From Anaerolineae bacterium (lineage in GTDB: Bacteria; Chloroflexota; Anaerolineae; 4572-78; NAK82): a DNA stretch of 7,041 nucleotides. This document shows, piece after piece, positions 1 through 6,987 of this stretch (position 1 is its first letter; every line of letters starts with the position of its first letter). Under the pieces are notes generated by a model. It ran no database searches and was not told the origin of the DNA. It saw only the letters and a list, made by a program, of their open reading frames with translations. Both the position numbers and the translations under genes were made by a program. The DNA lies in assembly GCA_030597485.1 (NCBI GenBank), contig JAUVRU010000100.1:1-7041 (forward strand), given 5' to 3'.

Positions 1-420
1 ATCCCGTTCCAGCACAGGCCCGGTGTCAACGTAGGCACGGTGGCGGATGTCTCCGCGAGCGTTCCGGGCGATGAAAGCAGCCAACTGGTCCAGGCGGCGA
101 ATCAGCAGGTCGTGATAGTCCGGCCCCCAAGCGTAGCGAGAGATCCTCCCCCGGGATGGGTCATTCCAAAGGTCGTCCTCGGGGTCAGCTGTGTAATACG
201 ACAGGCCCCCAACCACAACTGACTGTGCCCCCGGCAGCACTTGCCGCGGATCTTGGCGGCGTTCGATGTTTCGTTTCATGTACCCCATACTGGCCGCATA
301 ACCTGCCTCGACCCACGAGGCAAAGGCGTCAGCGTGCGGGGCGCGACTGGCGGGAGCCACGCCAATCAGATCAAAACCGAGGTCGTATGCCTTTTCCCTG
401 ATCAGCTCGGTCAGCGTCAT
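1..420 (-). CDS. queG: Epoxyqueuosine reductase QueG, N-terminal 140 residues (runs off left edge)
   Basis: QueG is the cobalamin- and Fe-S-dependent enzyme that reduces epoxyqueuosine to queuosine at position 34 of GUN-anticodon tRNAs, the last step of queuosine synthesis in the cytoplasm. The frame opens with ATG at 420-418 (MTLTELIREKAYDLGFDLIG) and stays open to base 1. Family hallmarks are the N-terminal DLGFDLIGVAPA block (about residues 13-24), an MGYMKRNIERRQDPRQVLPGA-like block (45-65), the SVVVGGLSYY strand (67-76), RYAWGPDYHD (about 115 upstream-aligned, 95-104) and YVDTGPVLERD (130-140). The Asp of the last motif (residue 132) matches the acid proposed to be catalytic in the family. 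The cobalamin-binding remainder and the ferredoxin-type Fe-S domain lie outside the window, so completeness cannot be judged; full proteins are usually about 350-380 residues. No clear Shine-Dalgarno precedes the ATG. An in-frame GTG at 432-430 is a weaker alternative start. The gene is 79 nt downstream of korB. Confidence 0.93.
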   Translation of the reverse strand, partial: MTLTELIREKAYDLGFDLIGVAPASRAPHADAFASWVEAGYAASMGYMKRNIERRQDPRQVLPGAQSVVVGGLSYYTADPEDDLWNDPSRGRISRYAWGPDYHDLLIRRLDQLAAFIARNARGDIRHRAYVDTGPVLERD

Positions 421-438
421 TCGCCATCTCACACAGAA

Positions 439-464
439 GGGGACACCACGTCTGTGGCGTCCCC
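439..464 (-). terminator. Hairpin between korB and queG, possible terminator or attenuator
   Basis: In the minus-strand RNA an 11-bp stem forms between GGGGACGCCAC (464-454) and GTGGUGUCCCC (449-439) with a 4-nt AGAC loop. One pair is G-U in the minus-strand RNA but would be an A-C mismatch in plus-strand RNA, which fits selection or function on the minus strand. It starts 36 nt after the korB stop and ends 18 nt before the queG ATG. It is followed only by UUCU, not a real U-run, so termination is uncertain. It could equally be an RNA processing or stability element. Confidence 0.42.
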
Positions 465-499
465 CACCGTTTGCCATCCCACCGTGGTCCGCTCTAGCC

Positions 500-1351
500 C
501 TACCGGTAGAAGCGCGCCATCACGTCTTCCAGTGAGAACTCTCCTCCGGACTTCTCCCGCAACCGCTCAATCTGGGCGTGGTGGGAAGACCGGGCGTCTT
601 CGTAGAAGACACCCAGGTGTTTCACCCCAGTCTCCAAAGCCAGCATCACGGCAGCGGTCCGATCCGAGGGATCGTGGCTCTCGGGTAGAGGCGTGGTCAG
701 CTCCTTGTACAACCCGTACGTGTCGTGAAAGGTGACACAGGGACTGATCACTTCGATGTAGCTGAAACCTTCATGTTGAAGGCCGCGCTTGACGATCTCC
801 GCCAGCTCCCGCGGCCGTGACGAGAAACCACGGGCCACAAACGATGCCCCGTAGCATAGCACCATAGCGACCGAATTAATCGGCTCGTCAGTCGTGCCGT
901 ACGGCGATGCTTTCCTCTTCATCCCGAGGGGACTGGTGGGAGATGGCTGTCCTTTCGTGAGGCCATAGATCTCGTTGTCCATCACGATGTAGGTGATGTC
1001 CACGTTGCGCCGAGCTGCGTGGGGCAGGTGACCCGCCCCTATGCTGAAAGCATCGCCATCGCCTCCGACCGCAAGCACGGTCAGCTCGGGATTGGCCAAT
1101 TTGATGCCCGTCGCCAGAGGCAGGACTCGCCCGTGAACGCCGTGGAAGCCGTACGTACTAACAAAGGCTGGGAAGCGACCGGAACACCCGATGCCTGACG
1201 CGATGACGACGGACGCCGGATCAGTCCTGAGATCGCTCAGCGCTTTGAGCACCGCATTCAAGACTCCGTAGTCCCCGCAACCTGCACACCAGATGGGTTT
1301 CACATCGCTCTTCAGCTCCCTCACGGCGATTGGTTCCGGCAACGTTCTCAT
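500..1351 (-). CDS. korB: 2-oxoacid:ferredoxin oxidoreductase, beta subunit (KorB type)
   Basis: This is the thiamine-diphosphate- and [4Fe-4S]-binding subunit of a cytoplasmic 2-oxoacid:ferredoxin oxidoreductase. With KorA it converts 2-oxoacid plus CoA plus oxidised ferredoxin to acyl-CoA, CO2 and reduced ferredoxin. From the ATG at 1351 it is 283 residues, normal for the family. Visible motifs are WCAGCGDYG (Cys22, Cys25), GIGCSGRFP (Cys56), the ThDP/Mg signature GDGD (97-100) followed by MDNEIYGLTKGQ (Asn126), and SPCVTF (Cys205). These four cysteines match the cluster ligands known in archaeal OFOR beta subunits. SPTSPLG after GLTKGQ is typical of KorB-like proteins. A perfect AGGAGG at 1357-1362 sits 5 nt before this ATG (and 2 nt before another ATG at 1354). 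I prefer this start to the upstream TTG at 1396, which would give 298 residues and a 4-nt overlap with korA. Substrate choice (2-oxoglutarate, pyruvate or branched-chain oxoacids) cannot be read from sequence alone. Confidence 0.93.
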   Translation of the reverse strand: MRTLPEPIAVRELKSDVKPIWCAGCGDYGVLNAVLKALSDLRTDPASVVIASGIGCSGRFPAFVSTYGFHGVHGRVLPLATGIKLANPELTVLAVGGDGDAFSIGAGHLPHAARRNVDITYIVMDNEIYGLTKGQPSPTSPLGMKRKASPYGTTDEPINSVAMVLCYGASFVARGFSSRPRELAEIVKRGLQHEGFSYIEVISPCVTFHDTYGLYKELTTPLPESHDPSDRTAAVMLALETGVKHLGVFYEDARSSHHAQIERLREKSGGEFSLEDVMARFYR

Positions 1352-1356
1352 CATTG

Positions 1357-1362
1357 CCTCCT
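1357..1362 (-). promoter_or_regulatory. Shine-Dalgarno AGGAGG that decides the korB start
   Basis: The minus strand reads AGGAGG, then CA, then ATG ATG. The spacing is 2 nt to the ATG at 1354 and 5 nt to the ATG at 1351, which favours the latter. The competing TTG at 1396 has no comparable site, because this SD lies downstream of it. Confidence 0.75.
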
Positions 1363-1392
1363 GTACGGCCCTCTCCAACCCCTGCTGTCCGC

Positions 1393-3210
1393 TCAATACC
1401 TCAACGAAGGCTGACCGACCTTTTGGGCAGGCGCCATTTTCGCCCGCCGGGTCAGCGCTTGAGTAACCTGGACAATCTCGTCGAATATCTCGACCGGCCT
1501 GAAGGGGAGTCCCTGGTATTTGTTCAGAGAGATTATGTCAACTGCATTCCGTACAATTTGGTGGGTGTAACGATGCTCGACGACCCGACCGAGCTGGCCT
1601 AGCATATTCAGTTCCGGGATGATGATGACCCGGCGTCCCTTGATGAATCGGCTGATTCGTACGTCTGGCATAGGAAACAAGATCTTGGGGAAAAGCGCCG
1701 CCACCCGGTATCCTGCTGCTTGCGCCCGCACTATCGCTTCTTTCACGGGGCCTAGAGAGCTGCCCCATCCGATGATGCCGATTGCCGCATCTCTGTCACC
1801 CCATTCCTCCACGGCATTGTCCAGGCTGAACACGTCGTGGCGCGCCGAATCCACCTTTCGCCACCGTTTCTCCGTCATCGTCTCGTGCATCTGAGGAGAG
1901 TCGTCCGGATTCCCTTTCTCGTCGTGTTCGAGACCTTCGGCTATGTATTGCCCCCCACCCGTGCCAGGGGTGGTCATGGGTGAGACGCCGGTTCTGGTGA
2001 CACTGTACCGCTCGAAGCTATTACCTGCGCCCGGTTCAGCCATCTGGCGCTTCCACAGACGAACCTGATCCAGAGCGAAAGGTGGGCAAGTCTCCACGCG
2101 AGGTGCCAGTGCCTGGTCACTCAGCACAATTACCGGCATTTGATACGACTCGGCCATGTTGAACGCGTTGATCATCTGGTAGAAACAGTCCTCCACGGAA
2201 CTGGGGGCGATCACGAAACGAGGTGGCTCGTCGTTGCCAGCGTAGAAGCTCAGATACAAATCGCCCTGTGCTGTCTTGGTCGGCATTCCTGTGGAGGGAC
2301 CAGCTCGCTGAACGTCCACCACCACTATGGGAATCTCCGCCATGCTGGACAGCCCCAATGCCTCGATCATCAGAGCCAGGCCCGGGCCAGAAGTGGCCGT
2401 CATCGCCGGAGCGCCGGCGAAGGAGGCTCCGATAATCATGTTGATGGCAGCGATCTCATCCTCCGCCTGCACCAGCGCACCGTTCACCCTCGGCAGCTCT
2501 TTGGCCAGAAACTCCATCAGGTCGGTGGCTGGAGTGATCGGGTAGCCGGCAAAAAACCGACAGCCAGCGGCGATAGCCCCCAATGCCAGGGCCTGGTTGC
2601 CGGTCATAACCAATCTTTGCCCTGCTCCCTCAGTGGGAGGCTCAAGATAGGCTGGCAGCCGCTGTGTGACCTGCTGCCGAGCGTAGCTATGACCCAGACC
2701 CAGCGCTTCCAGGTTCCTGGACAGCAAATCCTCGTGATGGCCCAATCGACGGGTTACCACCTGATCTGCTTTGCCAAGCGGCAACCCGAGCAGCTGAATC
2801 ATGGCCCCGATCATCACCAGGTTGGCTCCACGCGTGAAGCCCATGCCGCGCGCTAGGTCAGAGACCGGGATGGGACACAGAACGTGGTCGTCACCACCCC
2901 CTGCCGGCTGGACACGATTGCTGTCGTAGATCACCACCCCGCCCGCGTTGAGCTCGCCAATGTGGTTATCGTAGCCCTCCTGGTTCAGAGAGACGAGTAC
3001 TTCAATCTCATCCCCCTGCGAGAGCACGGGACGATCAGCGATGCGCGCCTGGAAGATGACGTGTCCCCCCAGGATCTCGGCGGGAAACGTCCGGAACGTG
3101 TACACCTCGAGCCCAGAAAAGGCCGCTATGCGCACAAAAACCTCACCGATAGTGACAATGCCCTCGCCAGACTCGCCCCCGATGCGAATGACAATATCAT
3201 TCTTGGGCAT
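1393..3210 (-). CDS. korA: 2-oxoacid:acceptor oxidoreductase, fused gamma-alpha subunit (KorA type)
   Basis: This is the large subunit partner of KorB, 605 residues and full length for the gamma-alpha fusion architecture. Residues 1 to about 180 form the gamma (POR-gamma) domain, with GGESGEGIVTIGE (11-23), TFPAEILGGH (41-50) and SLNQEGYDNH (74-83). From about 200 to 375 is the pyrimidine-binding alpha domain, with GNQALALGAIAAG (204-216), the diagnostic GYPITPATD (222-230), EDEIAAINM (250-258) and GPSTGMPTKTAQGDL (304-318). From about 476 to 580 is the C-terminal domain (IGWGSSLGPVKEA) ending in KYQGLPFRPVEI (564-575). No CxxCxxC ferredoxin (delta) motif is present here or elsewhere in the window, so this is the simple two-subunit form whose only cluster sits in KorB. 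The ATG at 3210-3208 is 4 nt after the stop of the FAH-family gene, with a short GAGG as ribosome site, so translational coupling is likely. The TGA at 1395-1393 lies just before the korB SD. Confidence 0.94.
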   Translation of the reverse strand: MPKNDIVIRIGGESGEGIVTIGEVFVRIAAFSGLEVYTFRTFPAEILGGHVIFQARIADRPVLSQGDEIEVLVSLNQEGYDNHIGELNAGGVVIYDSNRVQPAGGGDDHVLCPIPVSDLARGMGFTRGANLVMIGAMIQLLGLPLGKADQVVTRRLGHHEDLLSRNLEALGLGHSYARQQVTQRLPAYLEPPTEGAGQRLVMTGNQALALGAIAAGCRFFAGYPITPATDLMEFLAKELPRVNGALVQAEDEIAAINMIIGASFAGAPAMTATSGPGLALMIEALGLSSMAEIPIVVVDVQRAGPSTGMPTKTAQGDLYLSFYAGNDEPPRFVIAPSSVEDCFYQMINAFNMAESYQMPVIVLSDQALAPRVETCPPFALDQVRLWKRQMAEPGAGNSFERYSVTRTGVSPMTTPGTGGGQYIAEGLEHDEKGNPDDSPQMHETMTEKRWRKVDSARHDVFSLDNAVEEWGDRDAAIGIIGWGSSLGPVKEAIVRAQAAGYRVAALFPKILFPMPDVRISRFIKGRRVIIIPELNMLGQLGRVVEHRYTHQIVRNAVDIISLNKYQGLPFRPVEIFDEIVQVTQALTRRAKMAPAQKVGQPSLRY

Positions 3211-3214
3211 GGCC

Positions 3215-4084
3215 TCAGCTCTCCGACACCACTGGATTCGACAATGTGCCCAGCCCCTCTATCTCCACGTGGACTACGTCGCCTGGTTGCAGGAAGCGTG
3301 GGGGCTTGCGTGCAAACCCCACGCCGCTCGGAGTGCCGGTCGAGATCACATCTCCTGGTTCCAGGGTCATCACCTGACTGAGATAGGCCACCAGGTAGGG
3401 AACGGTGAAAATCTGGTGACGCGTGTTGGAATCCTGCATGACTTGGTCGCCAATCGTCACCCGGATGTCAAGATTGTGAGGATCAGCTACCTCATCAGAC
3501 GTCACCAATGCTGGCCCCATCGGCGCGAAGTTGTCAAACGTCTTGCCGATAGTCCACTGGCTTGTGCGCTTCTGAAAATCGCGTGCGCTGACATCATTGA
3601 AGGGCAGATAGCCAGCCACATAGTCCAACGCATCGTTTTCTGAGACGTAGCGTCCTCGCCTGCCGATGACGAACGCCAGCTCCCCCTCATAATCCACTTC
3701 ATCGGTGACCTTGGGGATGATGATCGGTTCCTCAGGACCAATAACGGCATTGGCATACTTGGAGAAGATGGTAGGGTAGTCCGGGATTGGATGACCGCTT
3801 TCCGCCGCATGCTCCCGGTCGTTAAGCCCACCGCAGATGATCTTGCCGGGGCGAGGACCAGGCGATTTGAGAGCAACCGATGACATATCCAGACCCTTGC
3901 CCGCCCGCACCAGTGCCTTCTCCGCCAGGCTGCGAGCGGCATCTCCCTCTTCCAGGAATCGGACCAGGTCAACCGGCAGGCCCGGCTCCAGTTGGTTGAG
4001 GTCGATAACCACCTGGCGTCCATCCTGAACCTGCAACGTCCCCAATCGACGAGCACCATTATGGACAAACGTGACCAGTTTCAT
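3215..4084 (-). CDS. Fumarylacetoacetate hydrolase (FAH) family protein
   Basis: This is a cytoplasmic metal-dependent enzyme of the FAH/FAHD1 superfamily, 289 residues. The family includes acylpyruvate hydrolases, oxaloacetate decarboxylases and isomerases or hydratases of aromatic catabolism. After a small N-terminal domain (about 1-75) the catalytic fold starts at ICGGLNDREHAAE (83-95). It continues with PTIFSKYANAVIGP (104-117), the metal ligand block DEVDYEGELAFVIGR (128-142, with Glu133 and Glu135 as expected ligands), GYLPFNDVSARDFQ (158-171, Asp164 as the third ligand), GKTFDNFAPMGPALV (180-194) and the C-terminal ISTGTPSGVGF (247-257). All family landmarks are present, so it should be active, but the substrate cannot be assigned. 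The ATG at 4084 is preceded by AGGAGG at 4 nt. The gene ends 4 nt before korA, so it very likely shares an mRNA with korA-korB. An oxo-acid product (for example pyruvate from an acylpyruvate) could feed that enzyme, but that is inference. Confidence 0.93.
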   Translation of the reverse strand: MKLVTFVHNGARRLGTLQVQDGRQVVIDLNQLEPGLPVDLVRFLEEGDAARSLAEKALVRAGKGLDMSSVALKSPGPRPGKIICGGLNDREHAAESGHPIPDYPTIFSKYANAVIGPEEPIIIPKVTDEVDYEGELAFVIGRRGRYVSENDALDYVAGYLPFNDVSARDFQKRTSQWTIGKTFDNFAPMGPALVTSDEVADPHNLDIRVTIGDQVMQDSNTRHQIFTVPYLVAYLSQVMTLEPGDVISTGTPSGVGFARKPPRFLQPGDVVHVEIEGLGTLSNPVVSES

Positions 4085-4088
4085 ACAT

Positions 4089-4094
4089 CCTCCT
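4089..4094 (-). promoter_or_regulatory. Shine-Dalgarno of the FAH-family gene
   Basis: AAGGAGG on the minus strand (core AGGAGG at 4094-4089) lies 4 nt before the ATG at 4084. It supports that start and suggests strong translation initiation at the head of the FAH-korA-korB unit. Confidence 0.7.
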
Positions 4095-4111
4095 TGGGAC
4101 TTCTCCCGCGC

Positions 4112-4140
4112 ATCTTACCCACTGATGCACGACAGACACC
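4112..4140 (-). promoter_or_regulatory. Possible weak promoter ahead of the FAH-korA-korB unit
   Basis: The 84-nt gap after prfB contains TAAGAT (4117-4112), a 4/6 match to the -10 consensus. It would start transcription near 4105, just ahead of the SD. The bases about 17 nt upstream match TTGACA poorly. A perfect TTGACA does exist at 4156-4151 but is 33 nt from TAAGAT, so it cannot pair with it. Read-through from prfB is an equally good explanation for expression. Confidence 0.25.
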
Positions 4141-4168
4141 CTGTGTGGGTTGTCAATGGATTGTTGGA

Positions 4169-5285
4169 TCAGGTGGTCTCACCAGCGGATTGACCTGCTG
4201 TTTGACGCAGGTAGACCTCGATGAAATCATCCAGCCGGCCATCAAGCACCGCGTCAGCGTTGCCCACCTCGTGGCTGGTGCGGTGATCTTTCACCATTTT
4301 GTACGGGTGCAGGACGTACGAACGGATCTGGTTGCCCCAGCCAGCATCAATGTGCTCACCCTTCAGCCGAGCCTGCTCCTCCTCCTGCTTCTGCCGCTCC
4401 AAATCATAGAGGCGGCCTCGCAGAATCCGCATCGCCATCTCTCGGTTTTGCGCCTGTGAACGCTCGTTTTGACAAGTGACCACAATCCCGGTTGGCTCGT
4501 GCGTGAGGCGTATCGCAGTAGAGTTCTTCTGCACATGCTGACCGCCTGCTCCCGACGACTTGTACACATCCACCCGCACGTCATCAGGTCTCACGACTAT
4601 CTCAATGCTGTCATCTATGTCCGGCACCACTTCCACCAGAGCAAAGGAGGTGTGTCGCCGATGAGCCGAGTCAAAGGGTGATAGACGCACCAGCCGGTGC
4701 ACTCCCCGCTCGGTCTTGAGATATCCATACGCCCAGGAGGCCTCTACCAGCATGGTCACGCTCTTCAGTCCGGCCTCGTCGCCCGGCATAGAGTCCACAA
4801 TCTCGGTCCCGTACTTCCTGCCTTCCGCCCACCGCAGATACATGCGGAGAAGCATCTCCGTCCAATCCTGGCTCTCGGTGCCGCCGGCACCCGCGTGGAT
4901 GGACAGGAGCGCGTCCGACCTGTCGTGCTTGCCCGACATACGTACCTGAAATTCCATCTTCTCCAGCGCGGATTCAATGGCCTTTACTTCCACGCCCAGA
5001 TCCCCGAGGATGGTTTCGTCCTGTTCCAGGCTTGCCAGCTCAACCAGATCGAGGGCATCAGTCACCCGGCTGCTCAAACCACGCCAGGAATTCACCTCGT
5101 CCTGCAGCGCCGATAGCCGACGCATATGCGCCTGTGCCCGGACCTGGTCCCCCCAGAAGTTGGGCGATACCGACTCCTTCTCAAGTTCCTCTATCTTTCT
5201 CTCTTTGCCAGCTACGTCAAAGATGCACCAAGATTTCGCTGATCCTTTGGTTCAGATCGGTCAAAGTGACACGCAGTTCTTCCAT
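4169..5285 (-). CDS. prfB: Peptide chain release factor 2, made by programmed +1 frameshift
   Basis: RF2 recognises UGA and UAA stop codons in the ribosomal A site and triggers peptide release. Translation starts at ATG 5285 (MEELRVTLTDLNQ...), reads 22 codons to CTT at 5222-5220, meets an in-frame TGA (5219-5217), shifts +1 to GAC (5218-5216) and continues as DVAGKERKIEELEKE to the TGA at 4171-4169. This gives 371 residues, as expected for RF2. An ORF call from the ATG at 5125 (318 residues) is only the zero-shift remainder and lacks the start of the N-terminal helical domain. Visible motifs are PNFWGD (about 41-46), HAGAGGTESQDW (about 130-141), the UGA-reading tripeptide SPF (202-204, in RLSPFD) and the catalytic GGQ (247-249, in SSGAGGQHVQK). 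It lies 21 nt after ftsY, probably on the same mRNA. A GGAGGAG (5303-5297) precedes the start by 11 nt, and an in-frame TTG at 5291 is at a better SD distance and could be used instead. Confidence 0.95.
5216..5229 (-). promoter_or_regulatory. RF2 autoregulatory +1 frameshift site
   Basis: The minus strand reads GGTG CAT CTT TGA C. CTT TGA C is the canonical RF2 slippery site: the Leu tRNA slips from CUU to UUU while UGA waits for RF2, so low RF2 favours the shift and restores synthesis. The frame before (MEELRV...VHL) and the frame after (DVAGKERK...) are both RF2 sequence, which confirms the shift. The upstream anti-Shine-Dalgarno pairing element is GGTG rather than the E. coli AGGGGG, but it keeps the same 3-nt spacing to CTT. 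Confidence 0.93.
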
Positions 5286-5306
5286 TGCCAAAATCACTCC
5301 TCCATC

Positions 5307-6254
5307 TCATTGAGGTGCAAACAACCCGTCCACGAAGGTCTGTGGATCGAATTCTGCCAGATCATCTAGCCCTTCTCCTGTACCGACAAAGCGAACCGGC
5401 ACACCCAGATCCTGGGCAATAGCAAACACAATGCCGCCTTTGGCCGTGCCGTCCAGTTTGGCCAGCACCACGCCGGTGATATCCACACTCTCCTTGAAGT
5501 GTCGAGCCTGGCTCAAGGAGTTCTGCCCAGAGGTAGCATCCAGCACCAACAAGGTCTCGTGTGGCGCTTGGTGCACCTGCCGCGCTGCAATGCTGCGCAA
5601 CTTCTCCAATTCCTTCATCAAGTTATACTTTGTGTGCAAACGTCCGGCCGTATCGATGATAACCATGGTTGCACCCCGCGCCTGGCTGCTCTTGATGGCA
5701 TCAAAAACCACCGCTCCCGGGTCCGCGCCGGGCTGATGAGCGACGGTCGTCGCCCCGACGCGCTCTCCCCAGATCTTCATCTGGTCAATCGCCGCAGCTC
5801 GGAAGGTATCCGCCGCTGCCAGGGTCACGCGTTGGCCTGCCTGCTGGTAGTAGTGAGCCAGCTTGGCAATTGTGGTCGTCTTGCCTGACCCATTCACCCC
5901 AACAACAAGTATCACCGTCAGCAGCCGCTTCTGGTTGATGCTCAAGGGCCGGTGGTGGCCATTGAGCGATGCTACCATCTCTTGCTTGACGATGTCTGTC
6001 ATATCAGATGACTGAGTAATCCCTCGACGCGCCACCGTATCCTTCACCGCCCCCACCAACGAAAGTGAGGTCTCCACGCCAACATCCGCCTGGATAAGCA
6101 GGGCTTCCAGGTCATCCCACGTTTCGTCGGTGATGTCACTGGCCCCACAGAGGGTTGCGATTTGCCCAAAAAAGGAATTTCGGGTGCGCTCCAAACCATC
6201 CCACAGATTGTTTGTCTTCAACACCACTTCATCTCCCGAAAACCGGCCGAACAT
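5307..6254 (-). CDS. ftsY: Signal recognition particle receptor FtsY
   Basis: FtsY is the SRP-type GTPase that docks SRP-ribosome complexes at the membrane and hands nascent membrane proteins to the translocon. From ATG 6254 it has 315 residues, beginning [10 protein letters not shown]. It is essentially the minimal NG form without the long acidic A domain of E. coli. The N domain spans about 12-100 ([15 protein letters not shown], then [14 protein letters not shown] at 49-62). The G domain shows P-loop GVNGSGKTT (119-127), [10 protein letters not shown] (149-158), DTAGR (201-205), LDATSGQN (238-245), a TKLD-type guanine motif written as [10 protein letters not shown] (265-274) and the closing [13 protein letters not shown] (291-303). 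The same frame is open upstream to 6584. That extension is low-complexity nonsense overlapping the neighbouring gene in another frame, and MFGxF is the usual family start, so I place the start at 6254. A strong promoter lies just upstream; prfB follows after 21 nt. Confidence 0.95.
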   Translation of the reverse strand: MFGRFSGDEVVLKTNNLWDGLERTRNSFFGQIATLCGASDITDETWDDLEALLIQADVGVETSLSLVGAVKDTVARRGITQSSDMTDIVKQEMVASLNGHHRPLSINQKRLLTVILVVGVNGSGKTTTIAKLAHYYQQAGQRVTLAAADTFRAAAIDQMKIWGERVGATTVAHQPGADPGAVVFDAIKSSQARGATMVIIDTAGRLHTKYNLMKELEKLRSIAARQVHQAPHETLLVLDATSGQNSLSQARHFKESVDITGVVLAKLDGTAKGGIVFAIAQDLGVPVRFVGTGEGLDDLAEFDPQTFVDGLFAPQ

Positions 6255-6264
6255 CCAACCTATG

Positions 6265-6293
6265 ATTGTACCCGGCCGGGTTGCTTTTGACAA
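6265..6293 (-). promoter_or_regulatory. Sigma70-type promoter for ftsY-prfB
   Basis: The minus strand has TTGTCA (6293-6288, 5/6 match to TTGACA), a 17-nt spacer, then TACAAT (6270-6265, 5/6 match to TATAAT). Transcription should begin about 6-8 nt further on, near 6259-6257. This lies in the 58-nt gap between the membrane-protein gene and ftsY. The predicted start is only 3-5 nt before the ftsY ATG, so the mRNA would be leaderless or nearly so. The bases before the ATG (GGTTGG) hold no good SD, in agreement with this. Confidence 0.65.
6271..6280. repeat. Perfect 10-bp palindrome in the ftsY promoter spacer
   Basis: CCCGGCCGGG is fully self-complementary and abuts the upstream edge of the -10 box. 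Its place between -35 and -10 is where a repressor or spacer-distorting regulator would bind. In a GC-rich genome a 10-bp palindrome can arise by chance, so an operator role is only a suggestion. Confidence 0.35.
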
Positions 6294-6312
6294 GAATGTG
6301 TCCCTGAGACCT

Positions 6313-6987
6313 TCACCGCCGAACAGTGAGGTGATACAGCCGTCCCCCGTCGCTGTCGCGCACGTCCAGAACGGTACCGTGATCATCCAACCAGCGCATA
6401 GCCACCTCTTCCGAGGGCAACGCCACCGACGGGTCGCTGTCAAAGAACCACCAGTCCTGGTGATCGCTGGCAATGCTTTCCAGGTAAGCGATGGTACGTG
6501 CGTCAACAGACTCACCGGGGGGAGCGTAGTCGTCCAGCATATAAAAGGCAAGGCCTTGGCGCAGGTAAGGGTACAGCCAGTCATACGTCCGGTGTTCGTA
6601 GCTGTTTAGGACAAGGGCGGCGCCAGGCTCGCTCTCAGCCCGCAAGGTGCTGATCGTGGTCCTGTAGGGCGACAACTGGTGACGTACGTCGAAGTAGGCC
6701 TGGAAGAACCGTACGCCAGCAGGCACACTCCCTACCAACAACAGAACTGCCAGCCCAGCCAACACCCAACGGCGGACACGCCTGACATCTGGCGACAGCC
6801 AATGCGGCTGGAGGATCGCCAAGAACTCCGCGGCCACCAGCACAAAGACCAGCGTGCGCAGCCCAACGGTCAGGACCAGCAGCCAATGCTCGTCGGGCAC
6901 CATAGTGAAAAAGACGTTGGCCTCGATCAGGTTAAGCAGACCGGTCACCACCGCATAAAACGCGCCCCGCAGATTCGGTATCAGCAT
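6313..6987 (-). CDS. C-terminal part of a polytopic GT-C-like membrane protein (possible glycosyltransferase)
   Basis: This is a 224-residue open frame from ATG 6987. Hydrophobic, probably membrane-spanning segments lie at about 9-29 (AFYAVVTGLLNLIEANVFF), 35-60 (HWLLVLTVGLRTLVFVLVAA) and 73-92 (RWVLAGLAVLLLVGSVPAGV). A soluble tail of about 130 residues follows, including VLNSYEHRTYDWLYPYL (126-142) and ending DSDGGRLYHLTVRR. The pattern of tandem helices plus an extracytoplasmic tail with Tyr/Trp-rich motifs resembles the C-terminal end of GT-C mannosyl- or other lipid-linked sugar transferases. I cannot name the family, and the catalytic N-terminal loop is not here. The same frame continues upstream to the window edge across a TAG at 6990-6988, so this is likely the tail of a longer gene, not a complete small protein. 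It ends 58 nt before ftsY. Confidence 0.6.
   Translation of the reverse strand: MLIPNLRGAFYAVVTGLLNLIEANVFFTMVPDEHWLLVLTVGLRTLVFVLVAAEFLAILQPHWLSPDVRRVRRWVLAGLAVLLLVGSVPAGVRFFQAYFDVRHQLSPYRTTISTLRAESEPGAALVLNSYEHRTYDWLYPYLRQGLAFYMLDDYAPPGESVDARTIAYLESIASDHQDWWFFDSDPSVALPSEEVAMRWLDDHGTVLDVRDSDGGRLYHLTVRR

Noticed and set aside
2140..2856. Long plus-strand open frame of 238 codons opposite korA
   Set aside because: It is antisense to a conserved KorA domain, its translation has no recognisable motif, and GC-rich coding DNA commonly leaves such shadow frames.
3041..3643. Plus-strand 200-codon frame across the korA/FAH junction
   Set aside because: It runs antisense to two well-supported genes and has no family resemblance or start context.
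4135..4154. Bulged hairpin between prfB and the FAH-family gene (GACA-A-CCC / GGG-TGTC)
   Set aside because: It has only 7 bp with a bulge and no U-run after it, too weak to call a terminator.
4151..4156. Perfect TTGACA -35 box after prfB
   Set aside because: No -10-like hexamer lies 15-19 nt downstream, so a full promoter is not supported.
6255..6584. N-terminal extension of the ftsY frame up to ATG 6584
   Set aside because: Its translation is Trp/Thr/Cys-rich nonsense and it overlaps the membrane-protein gene in another frame. The promoter and the MFGRF start place the real start at 6254.
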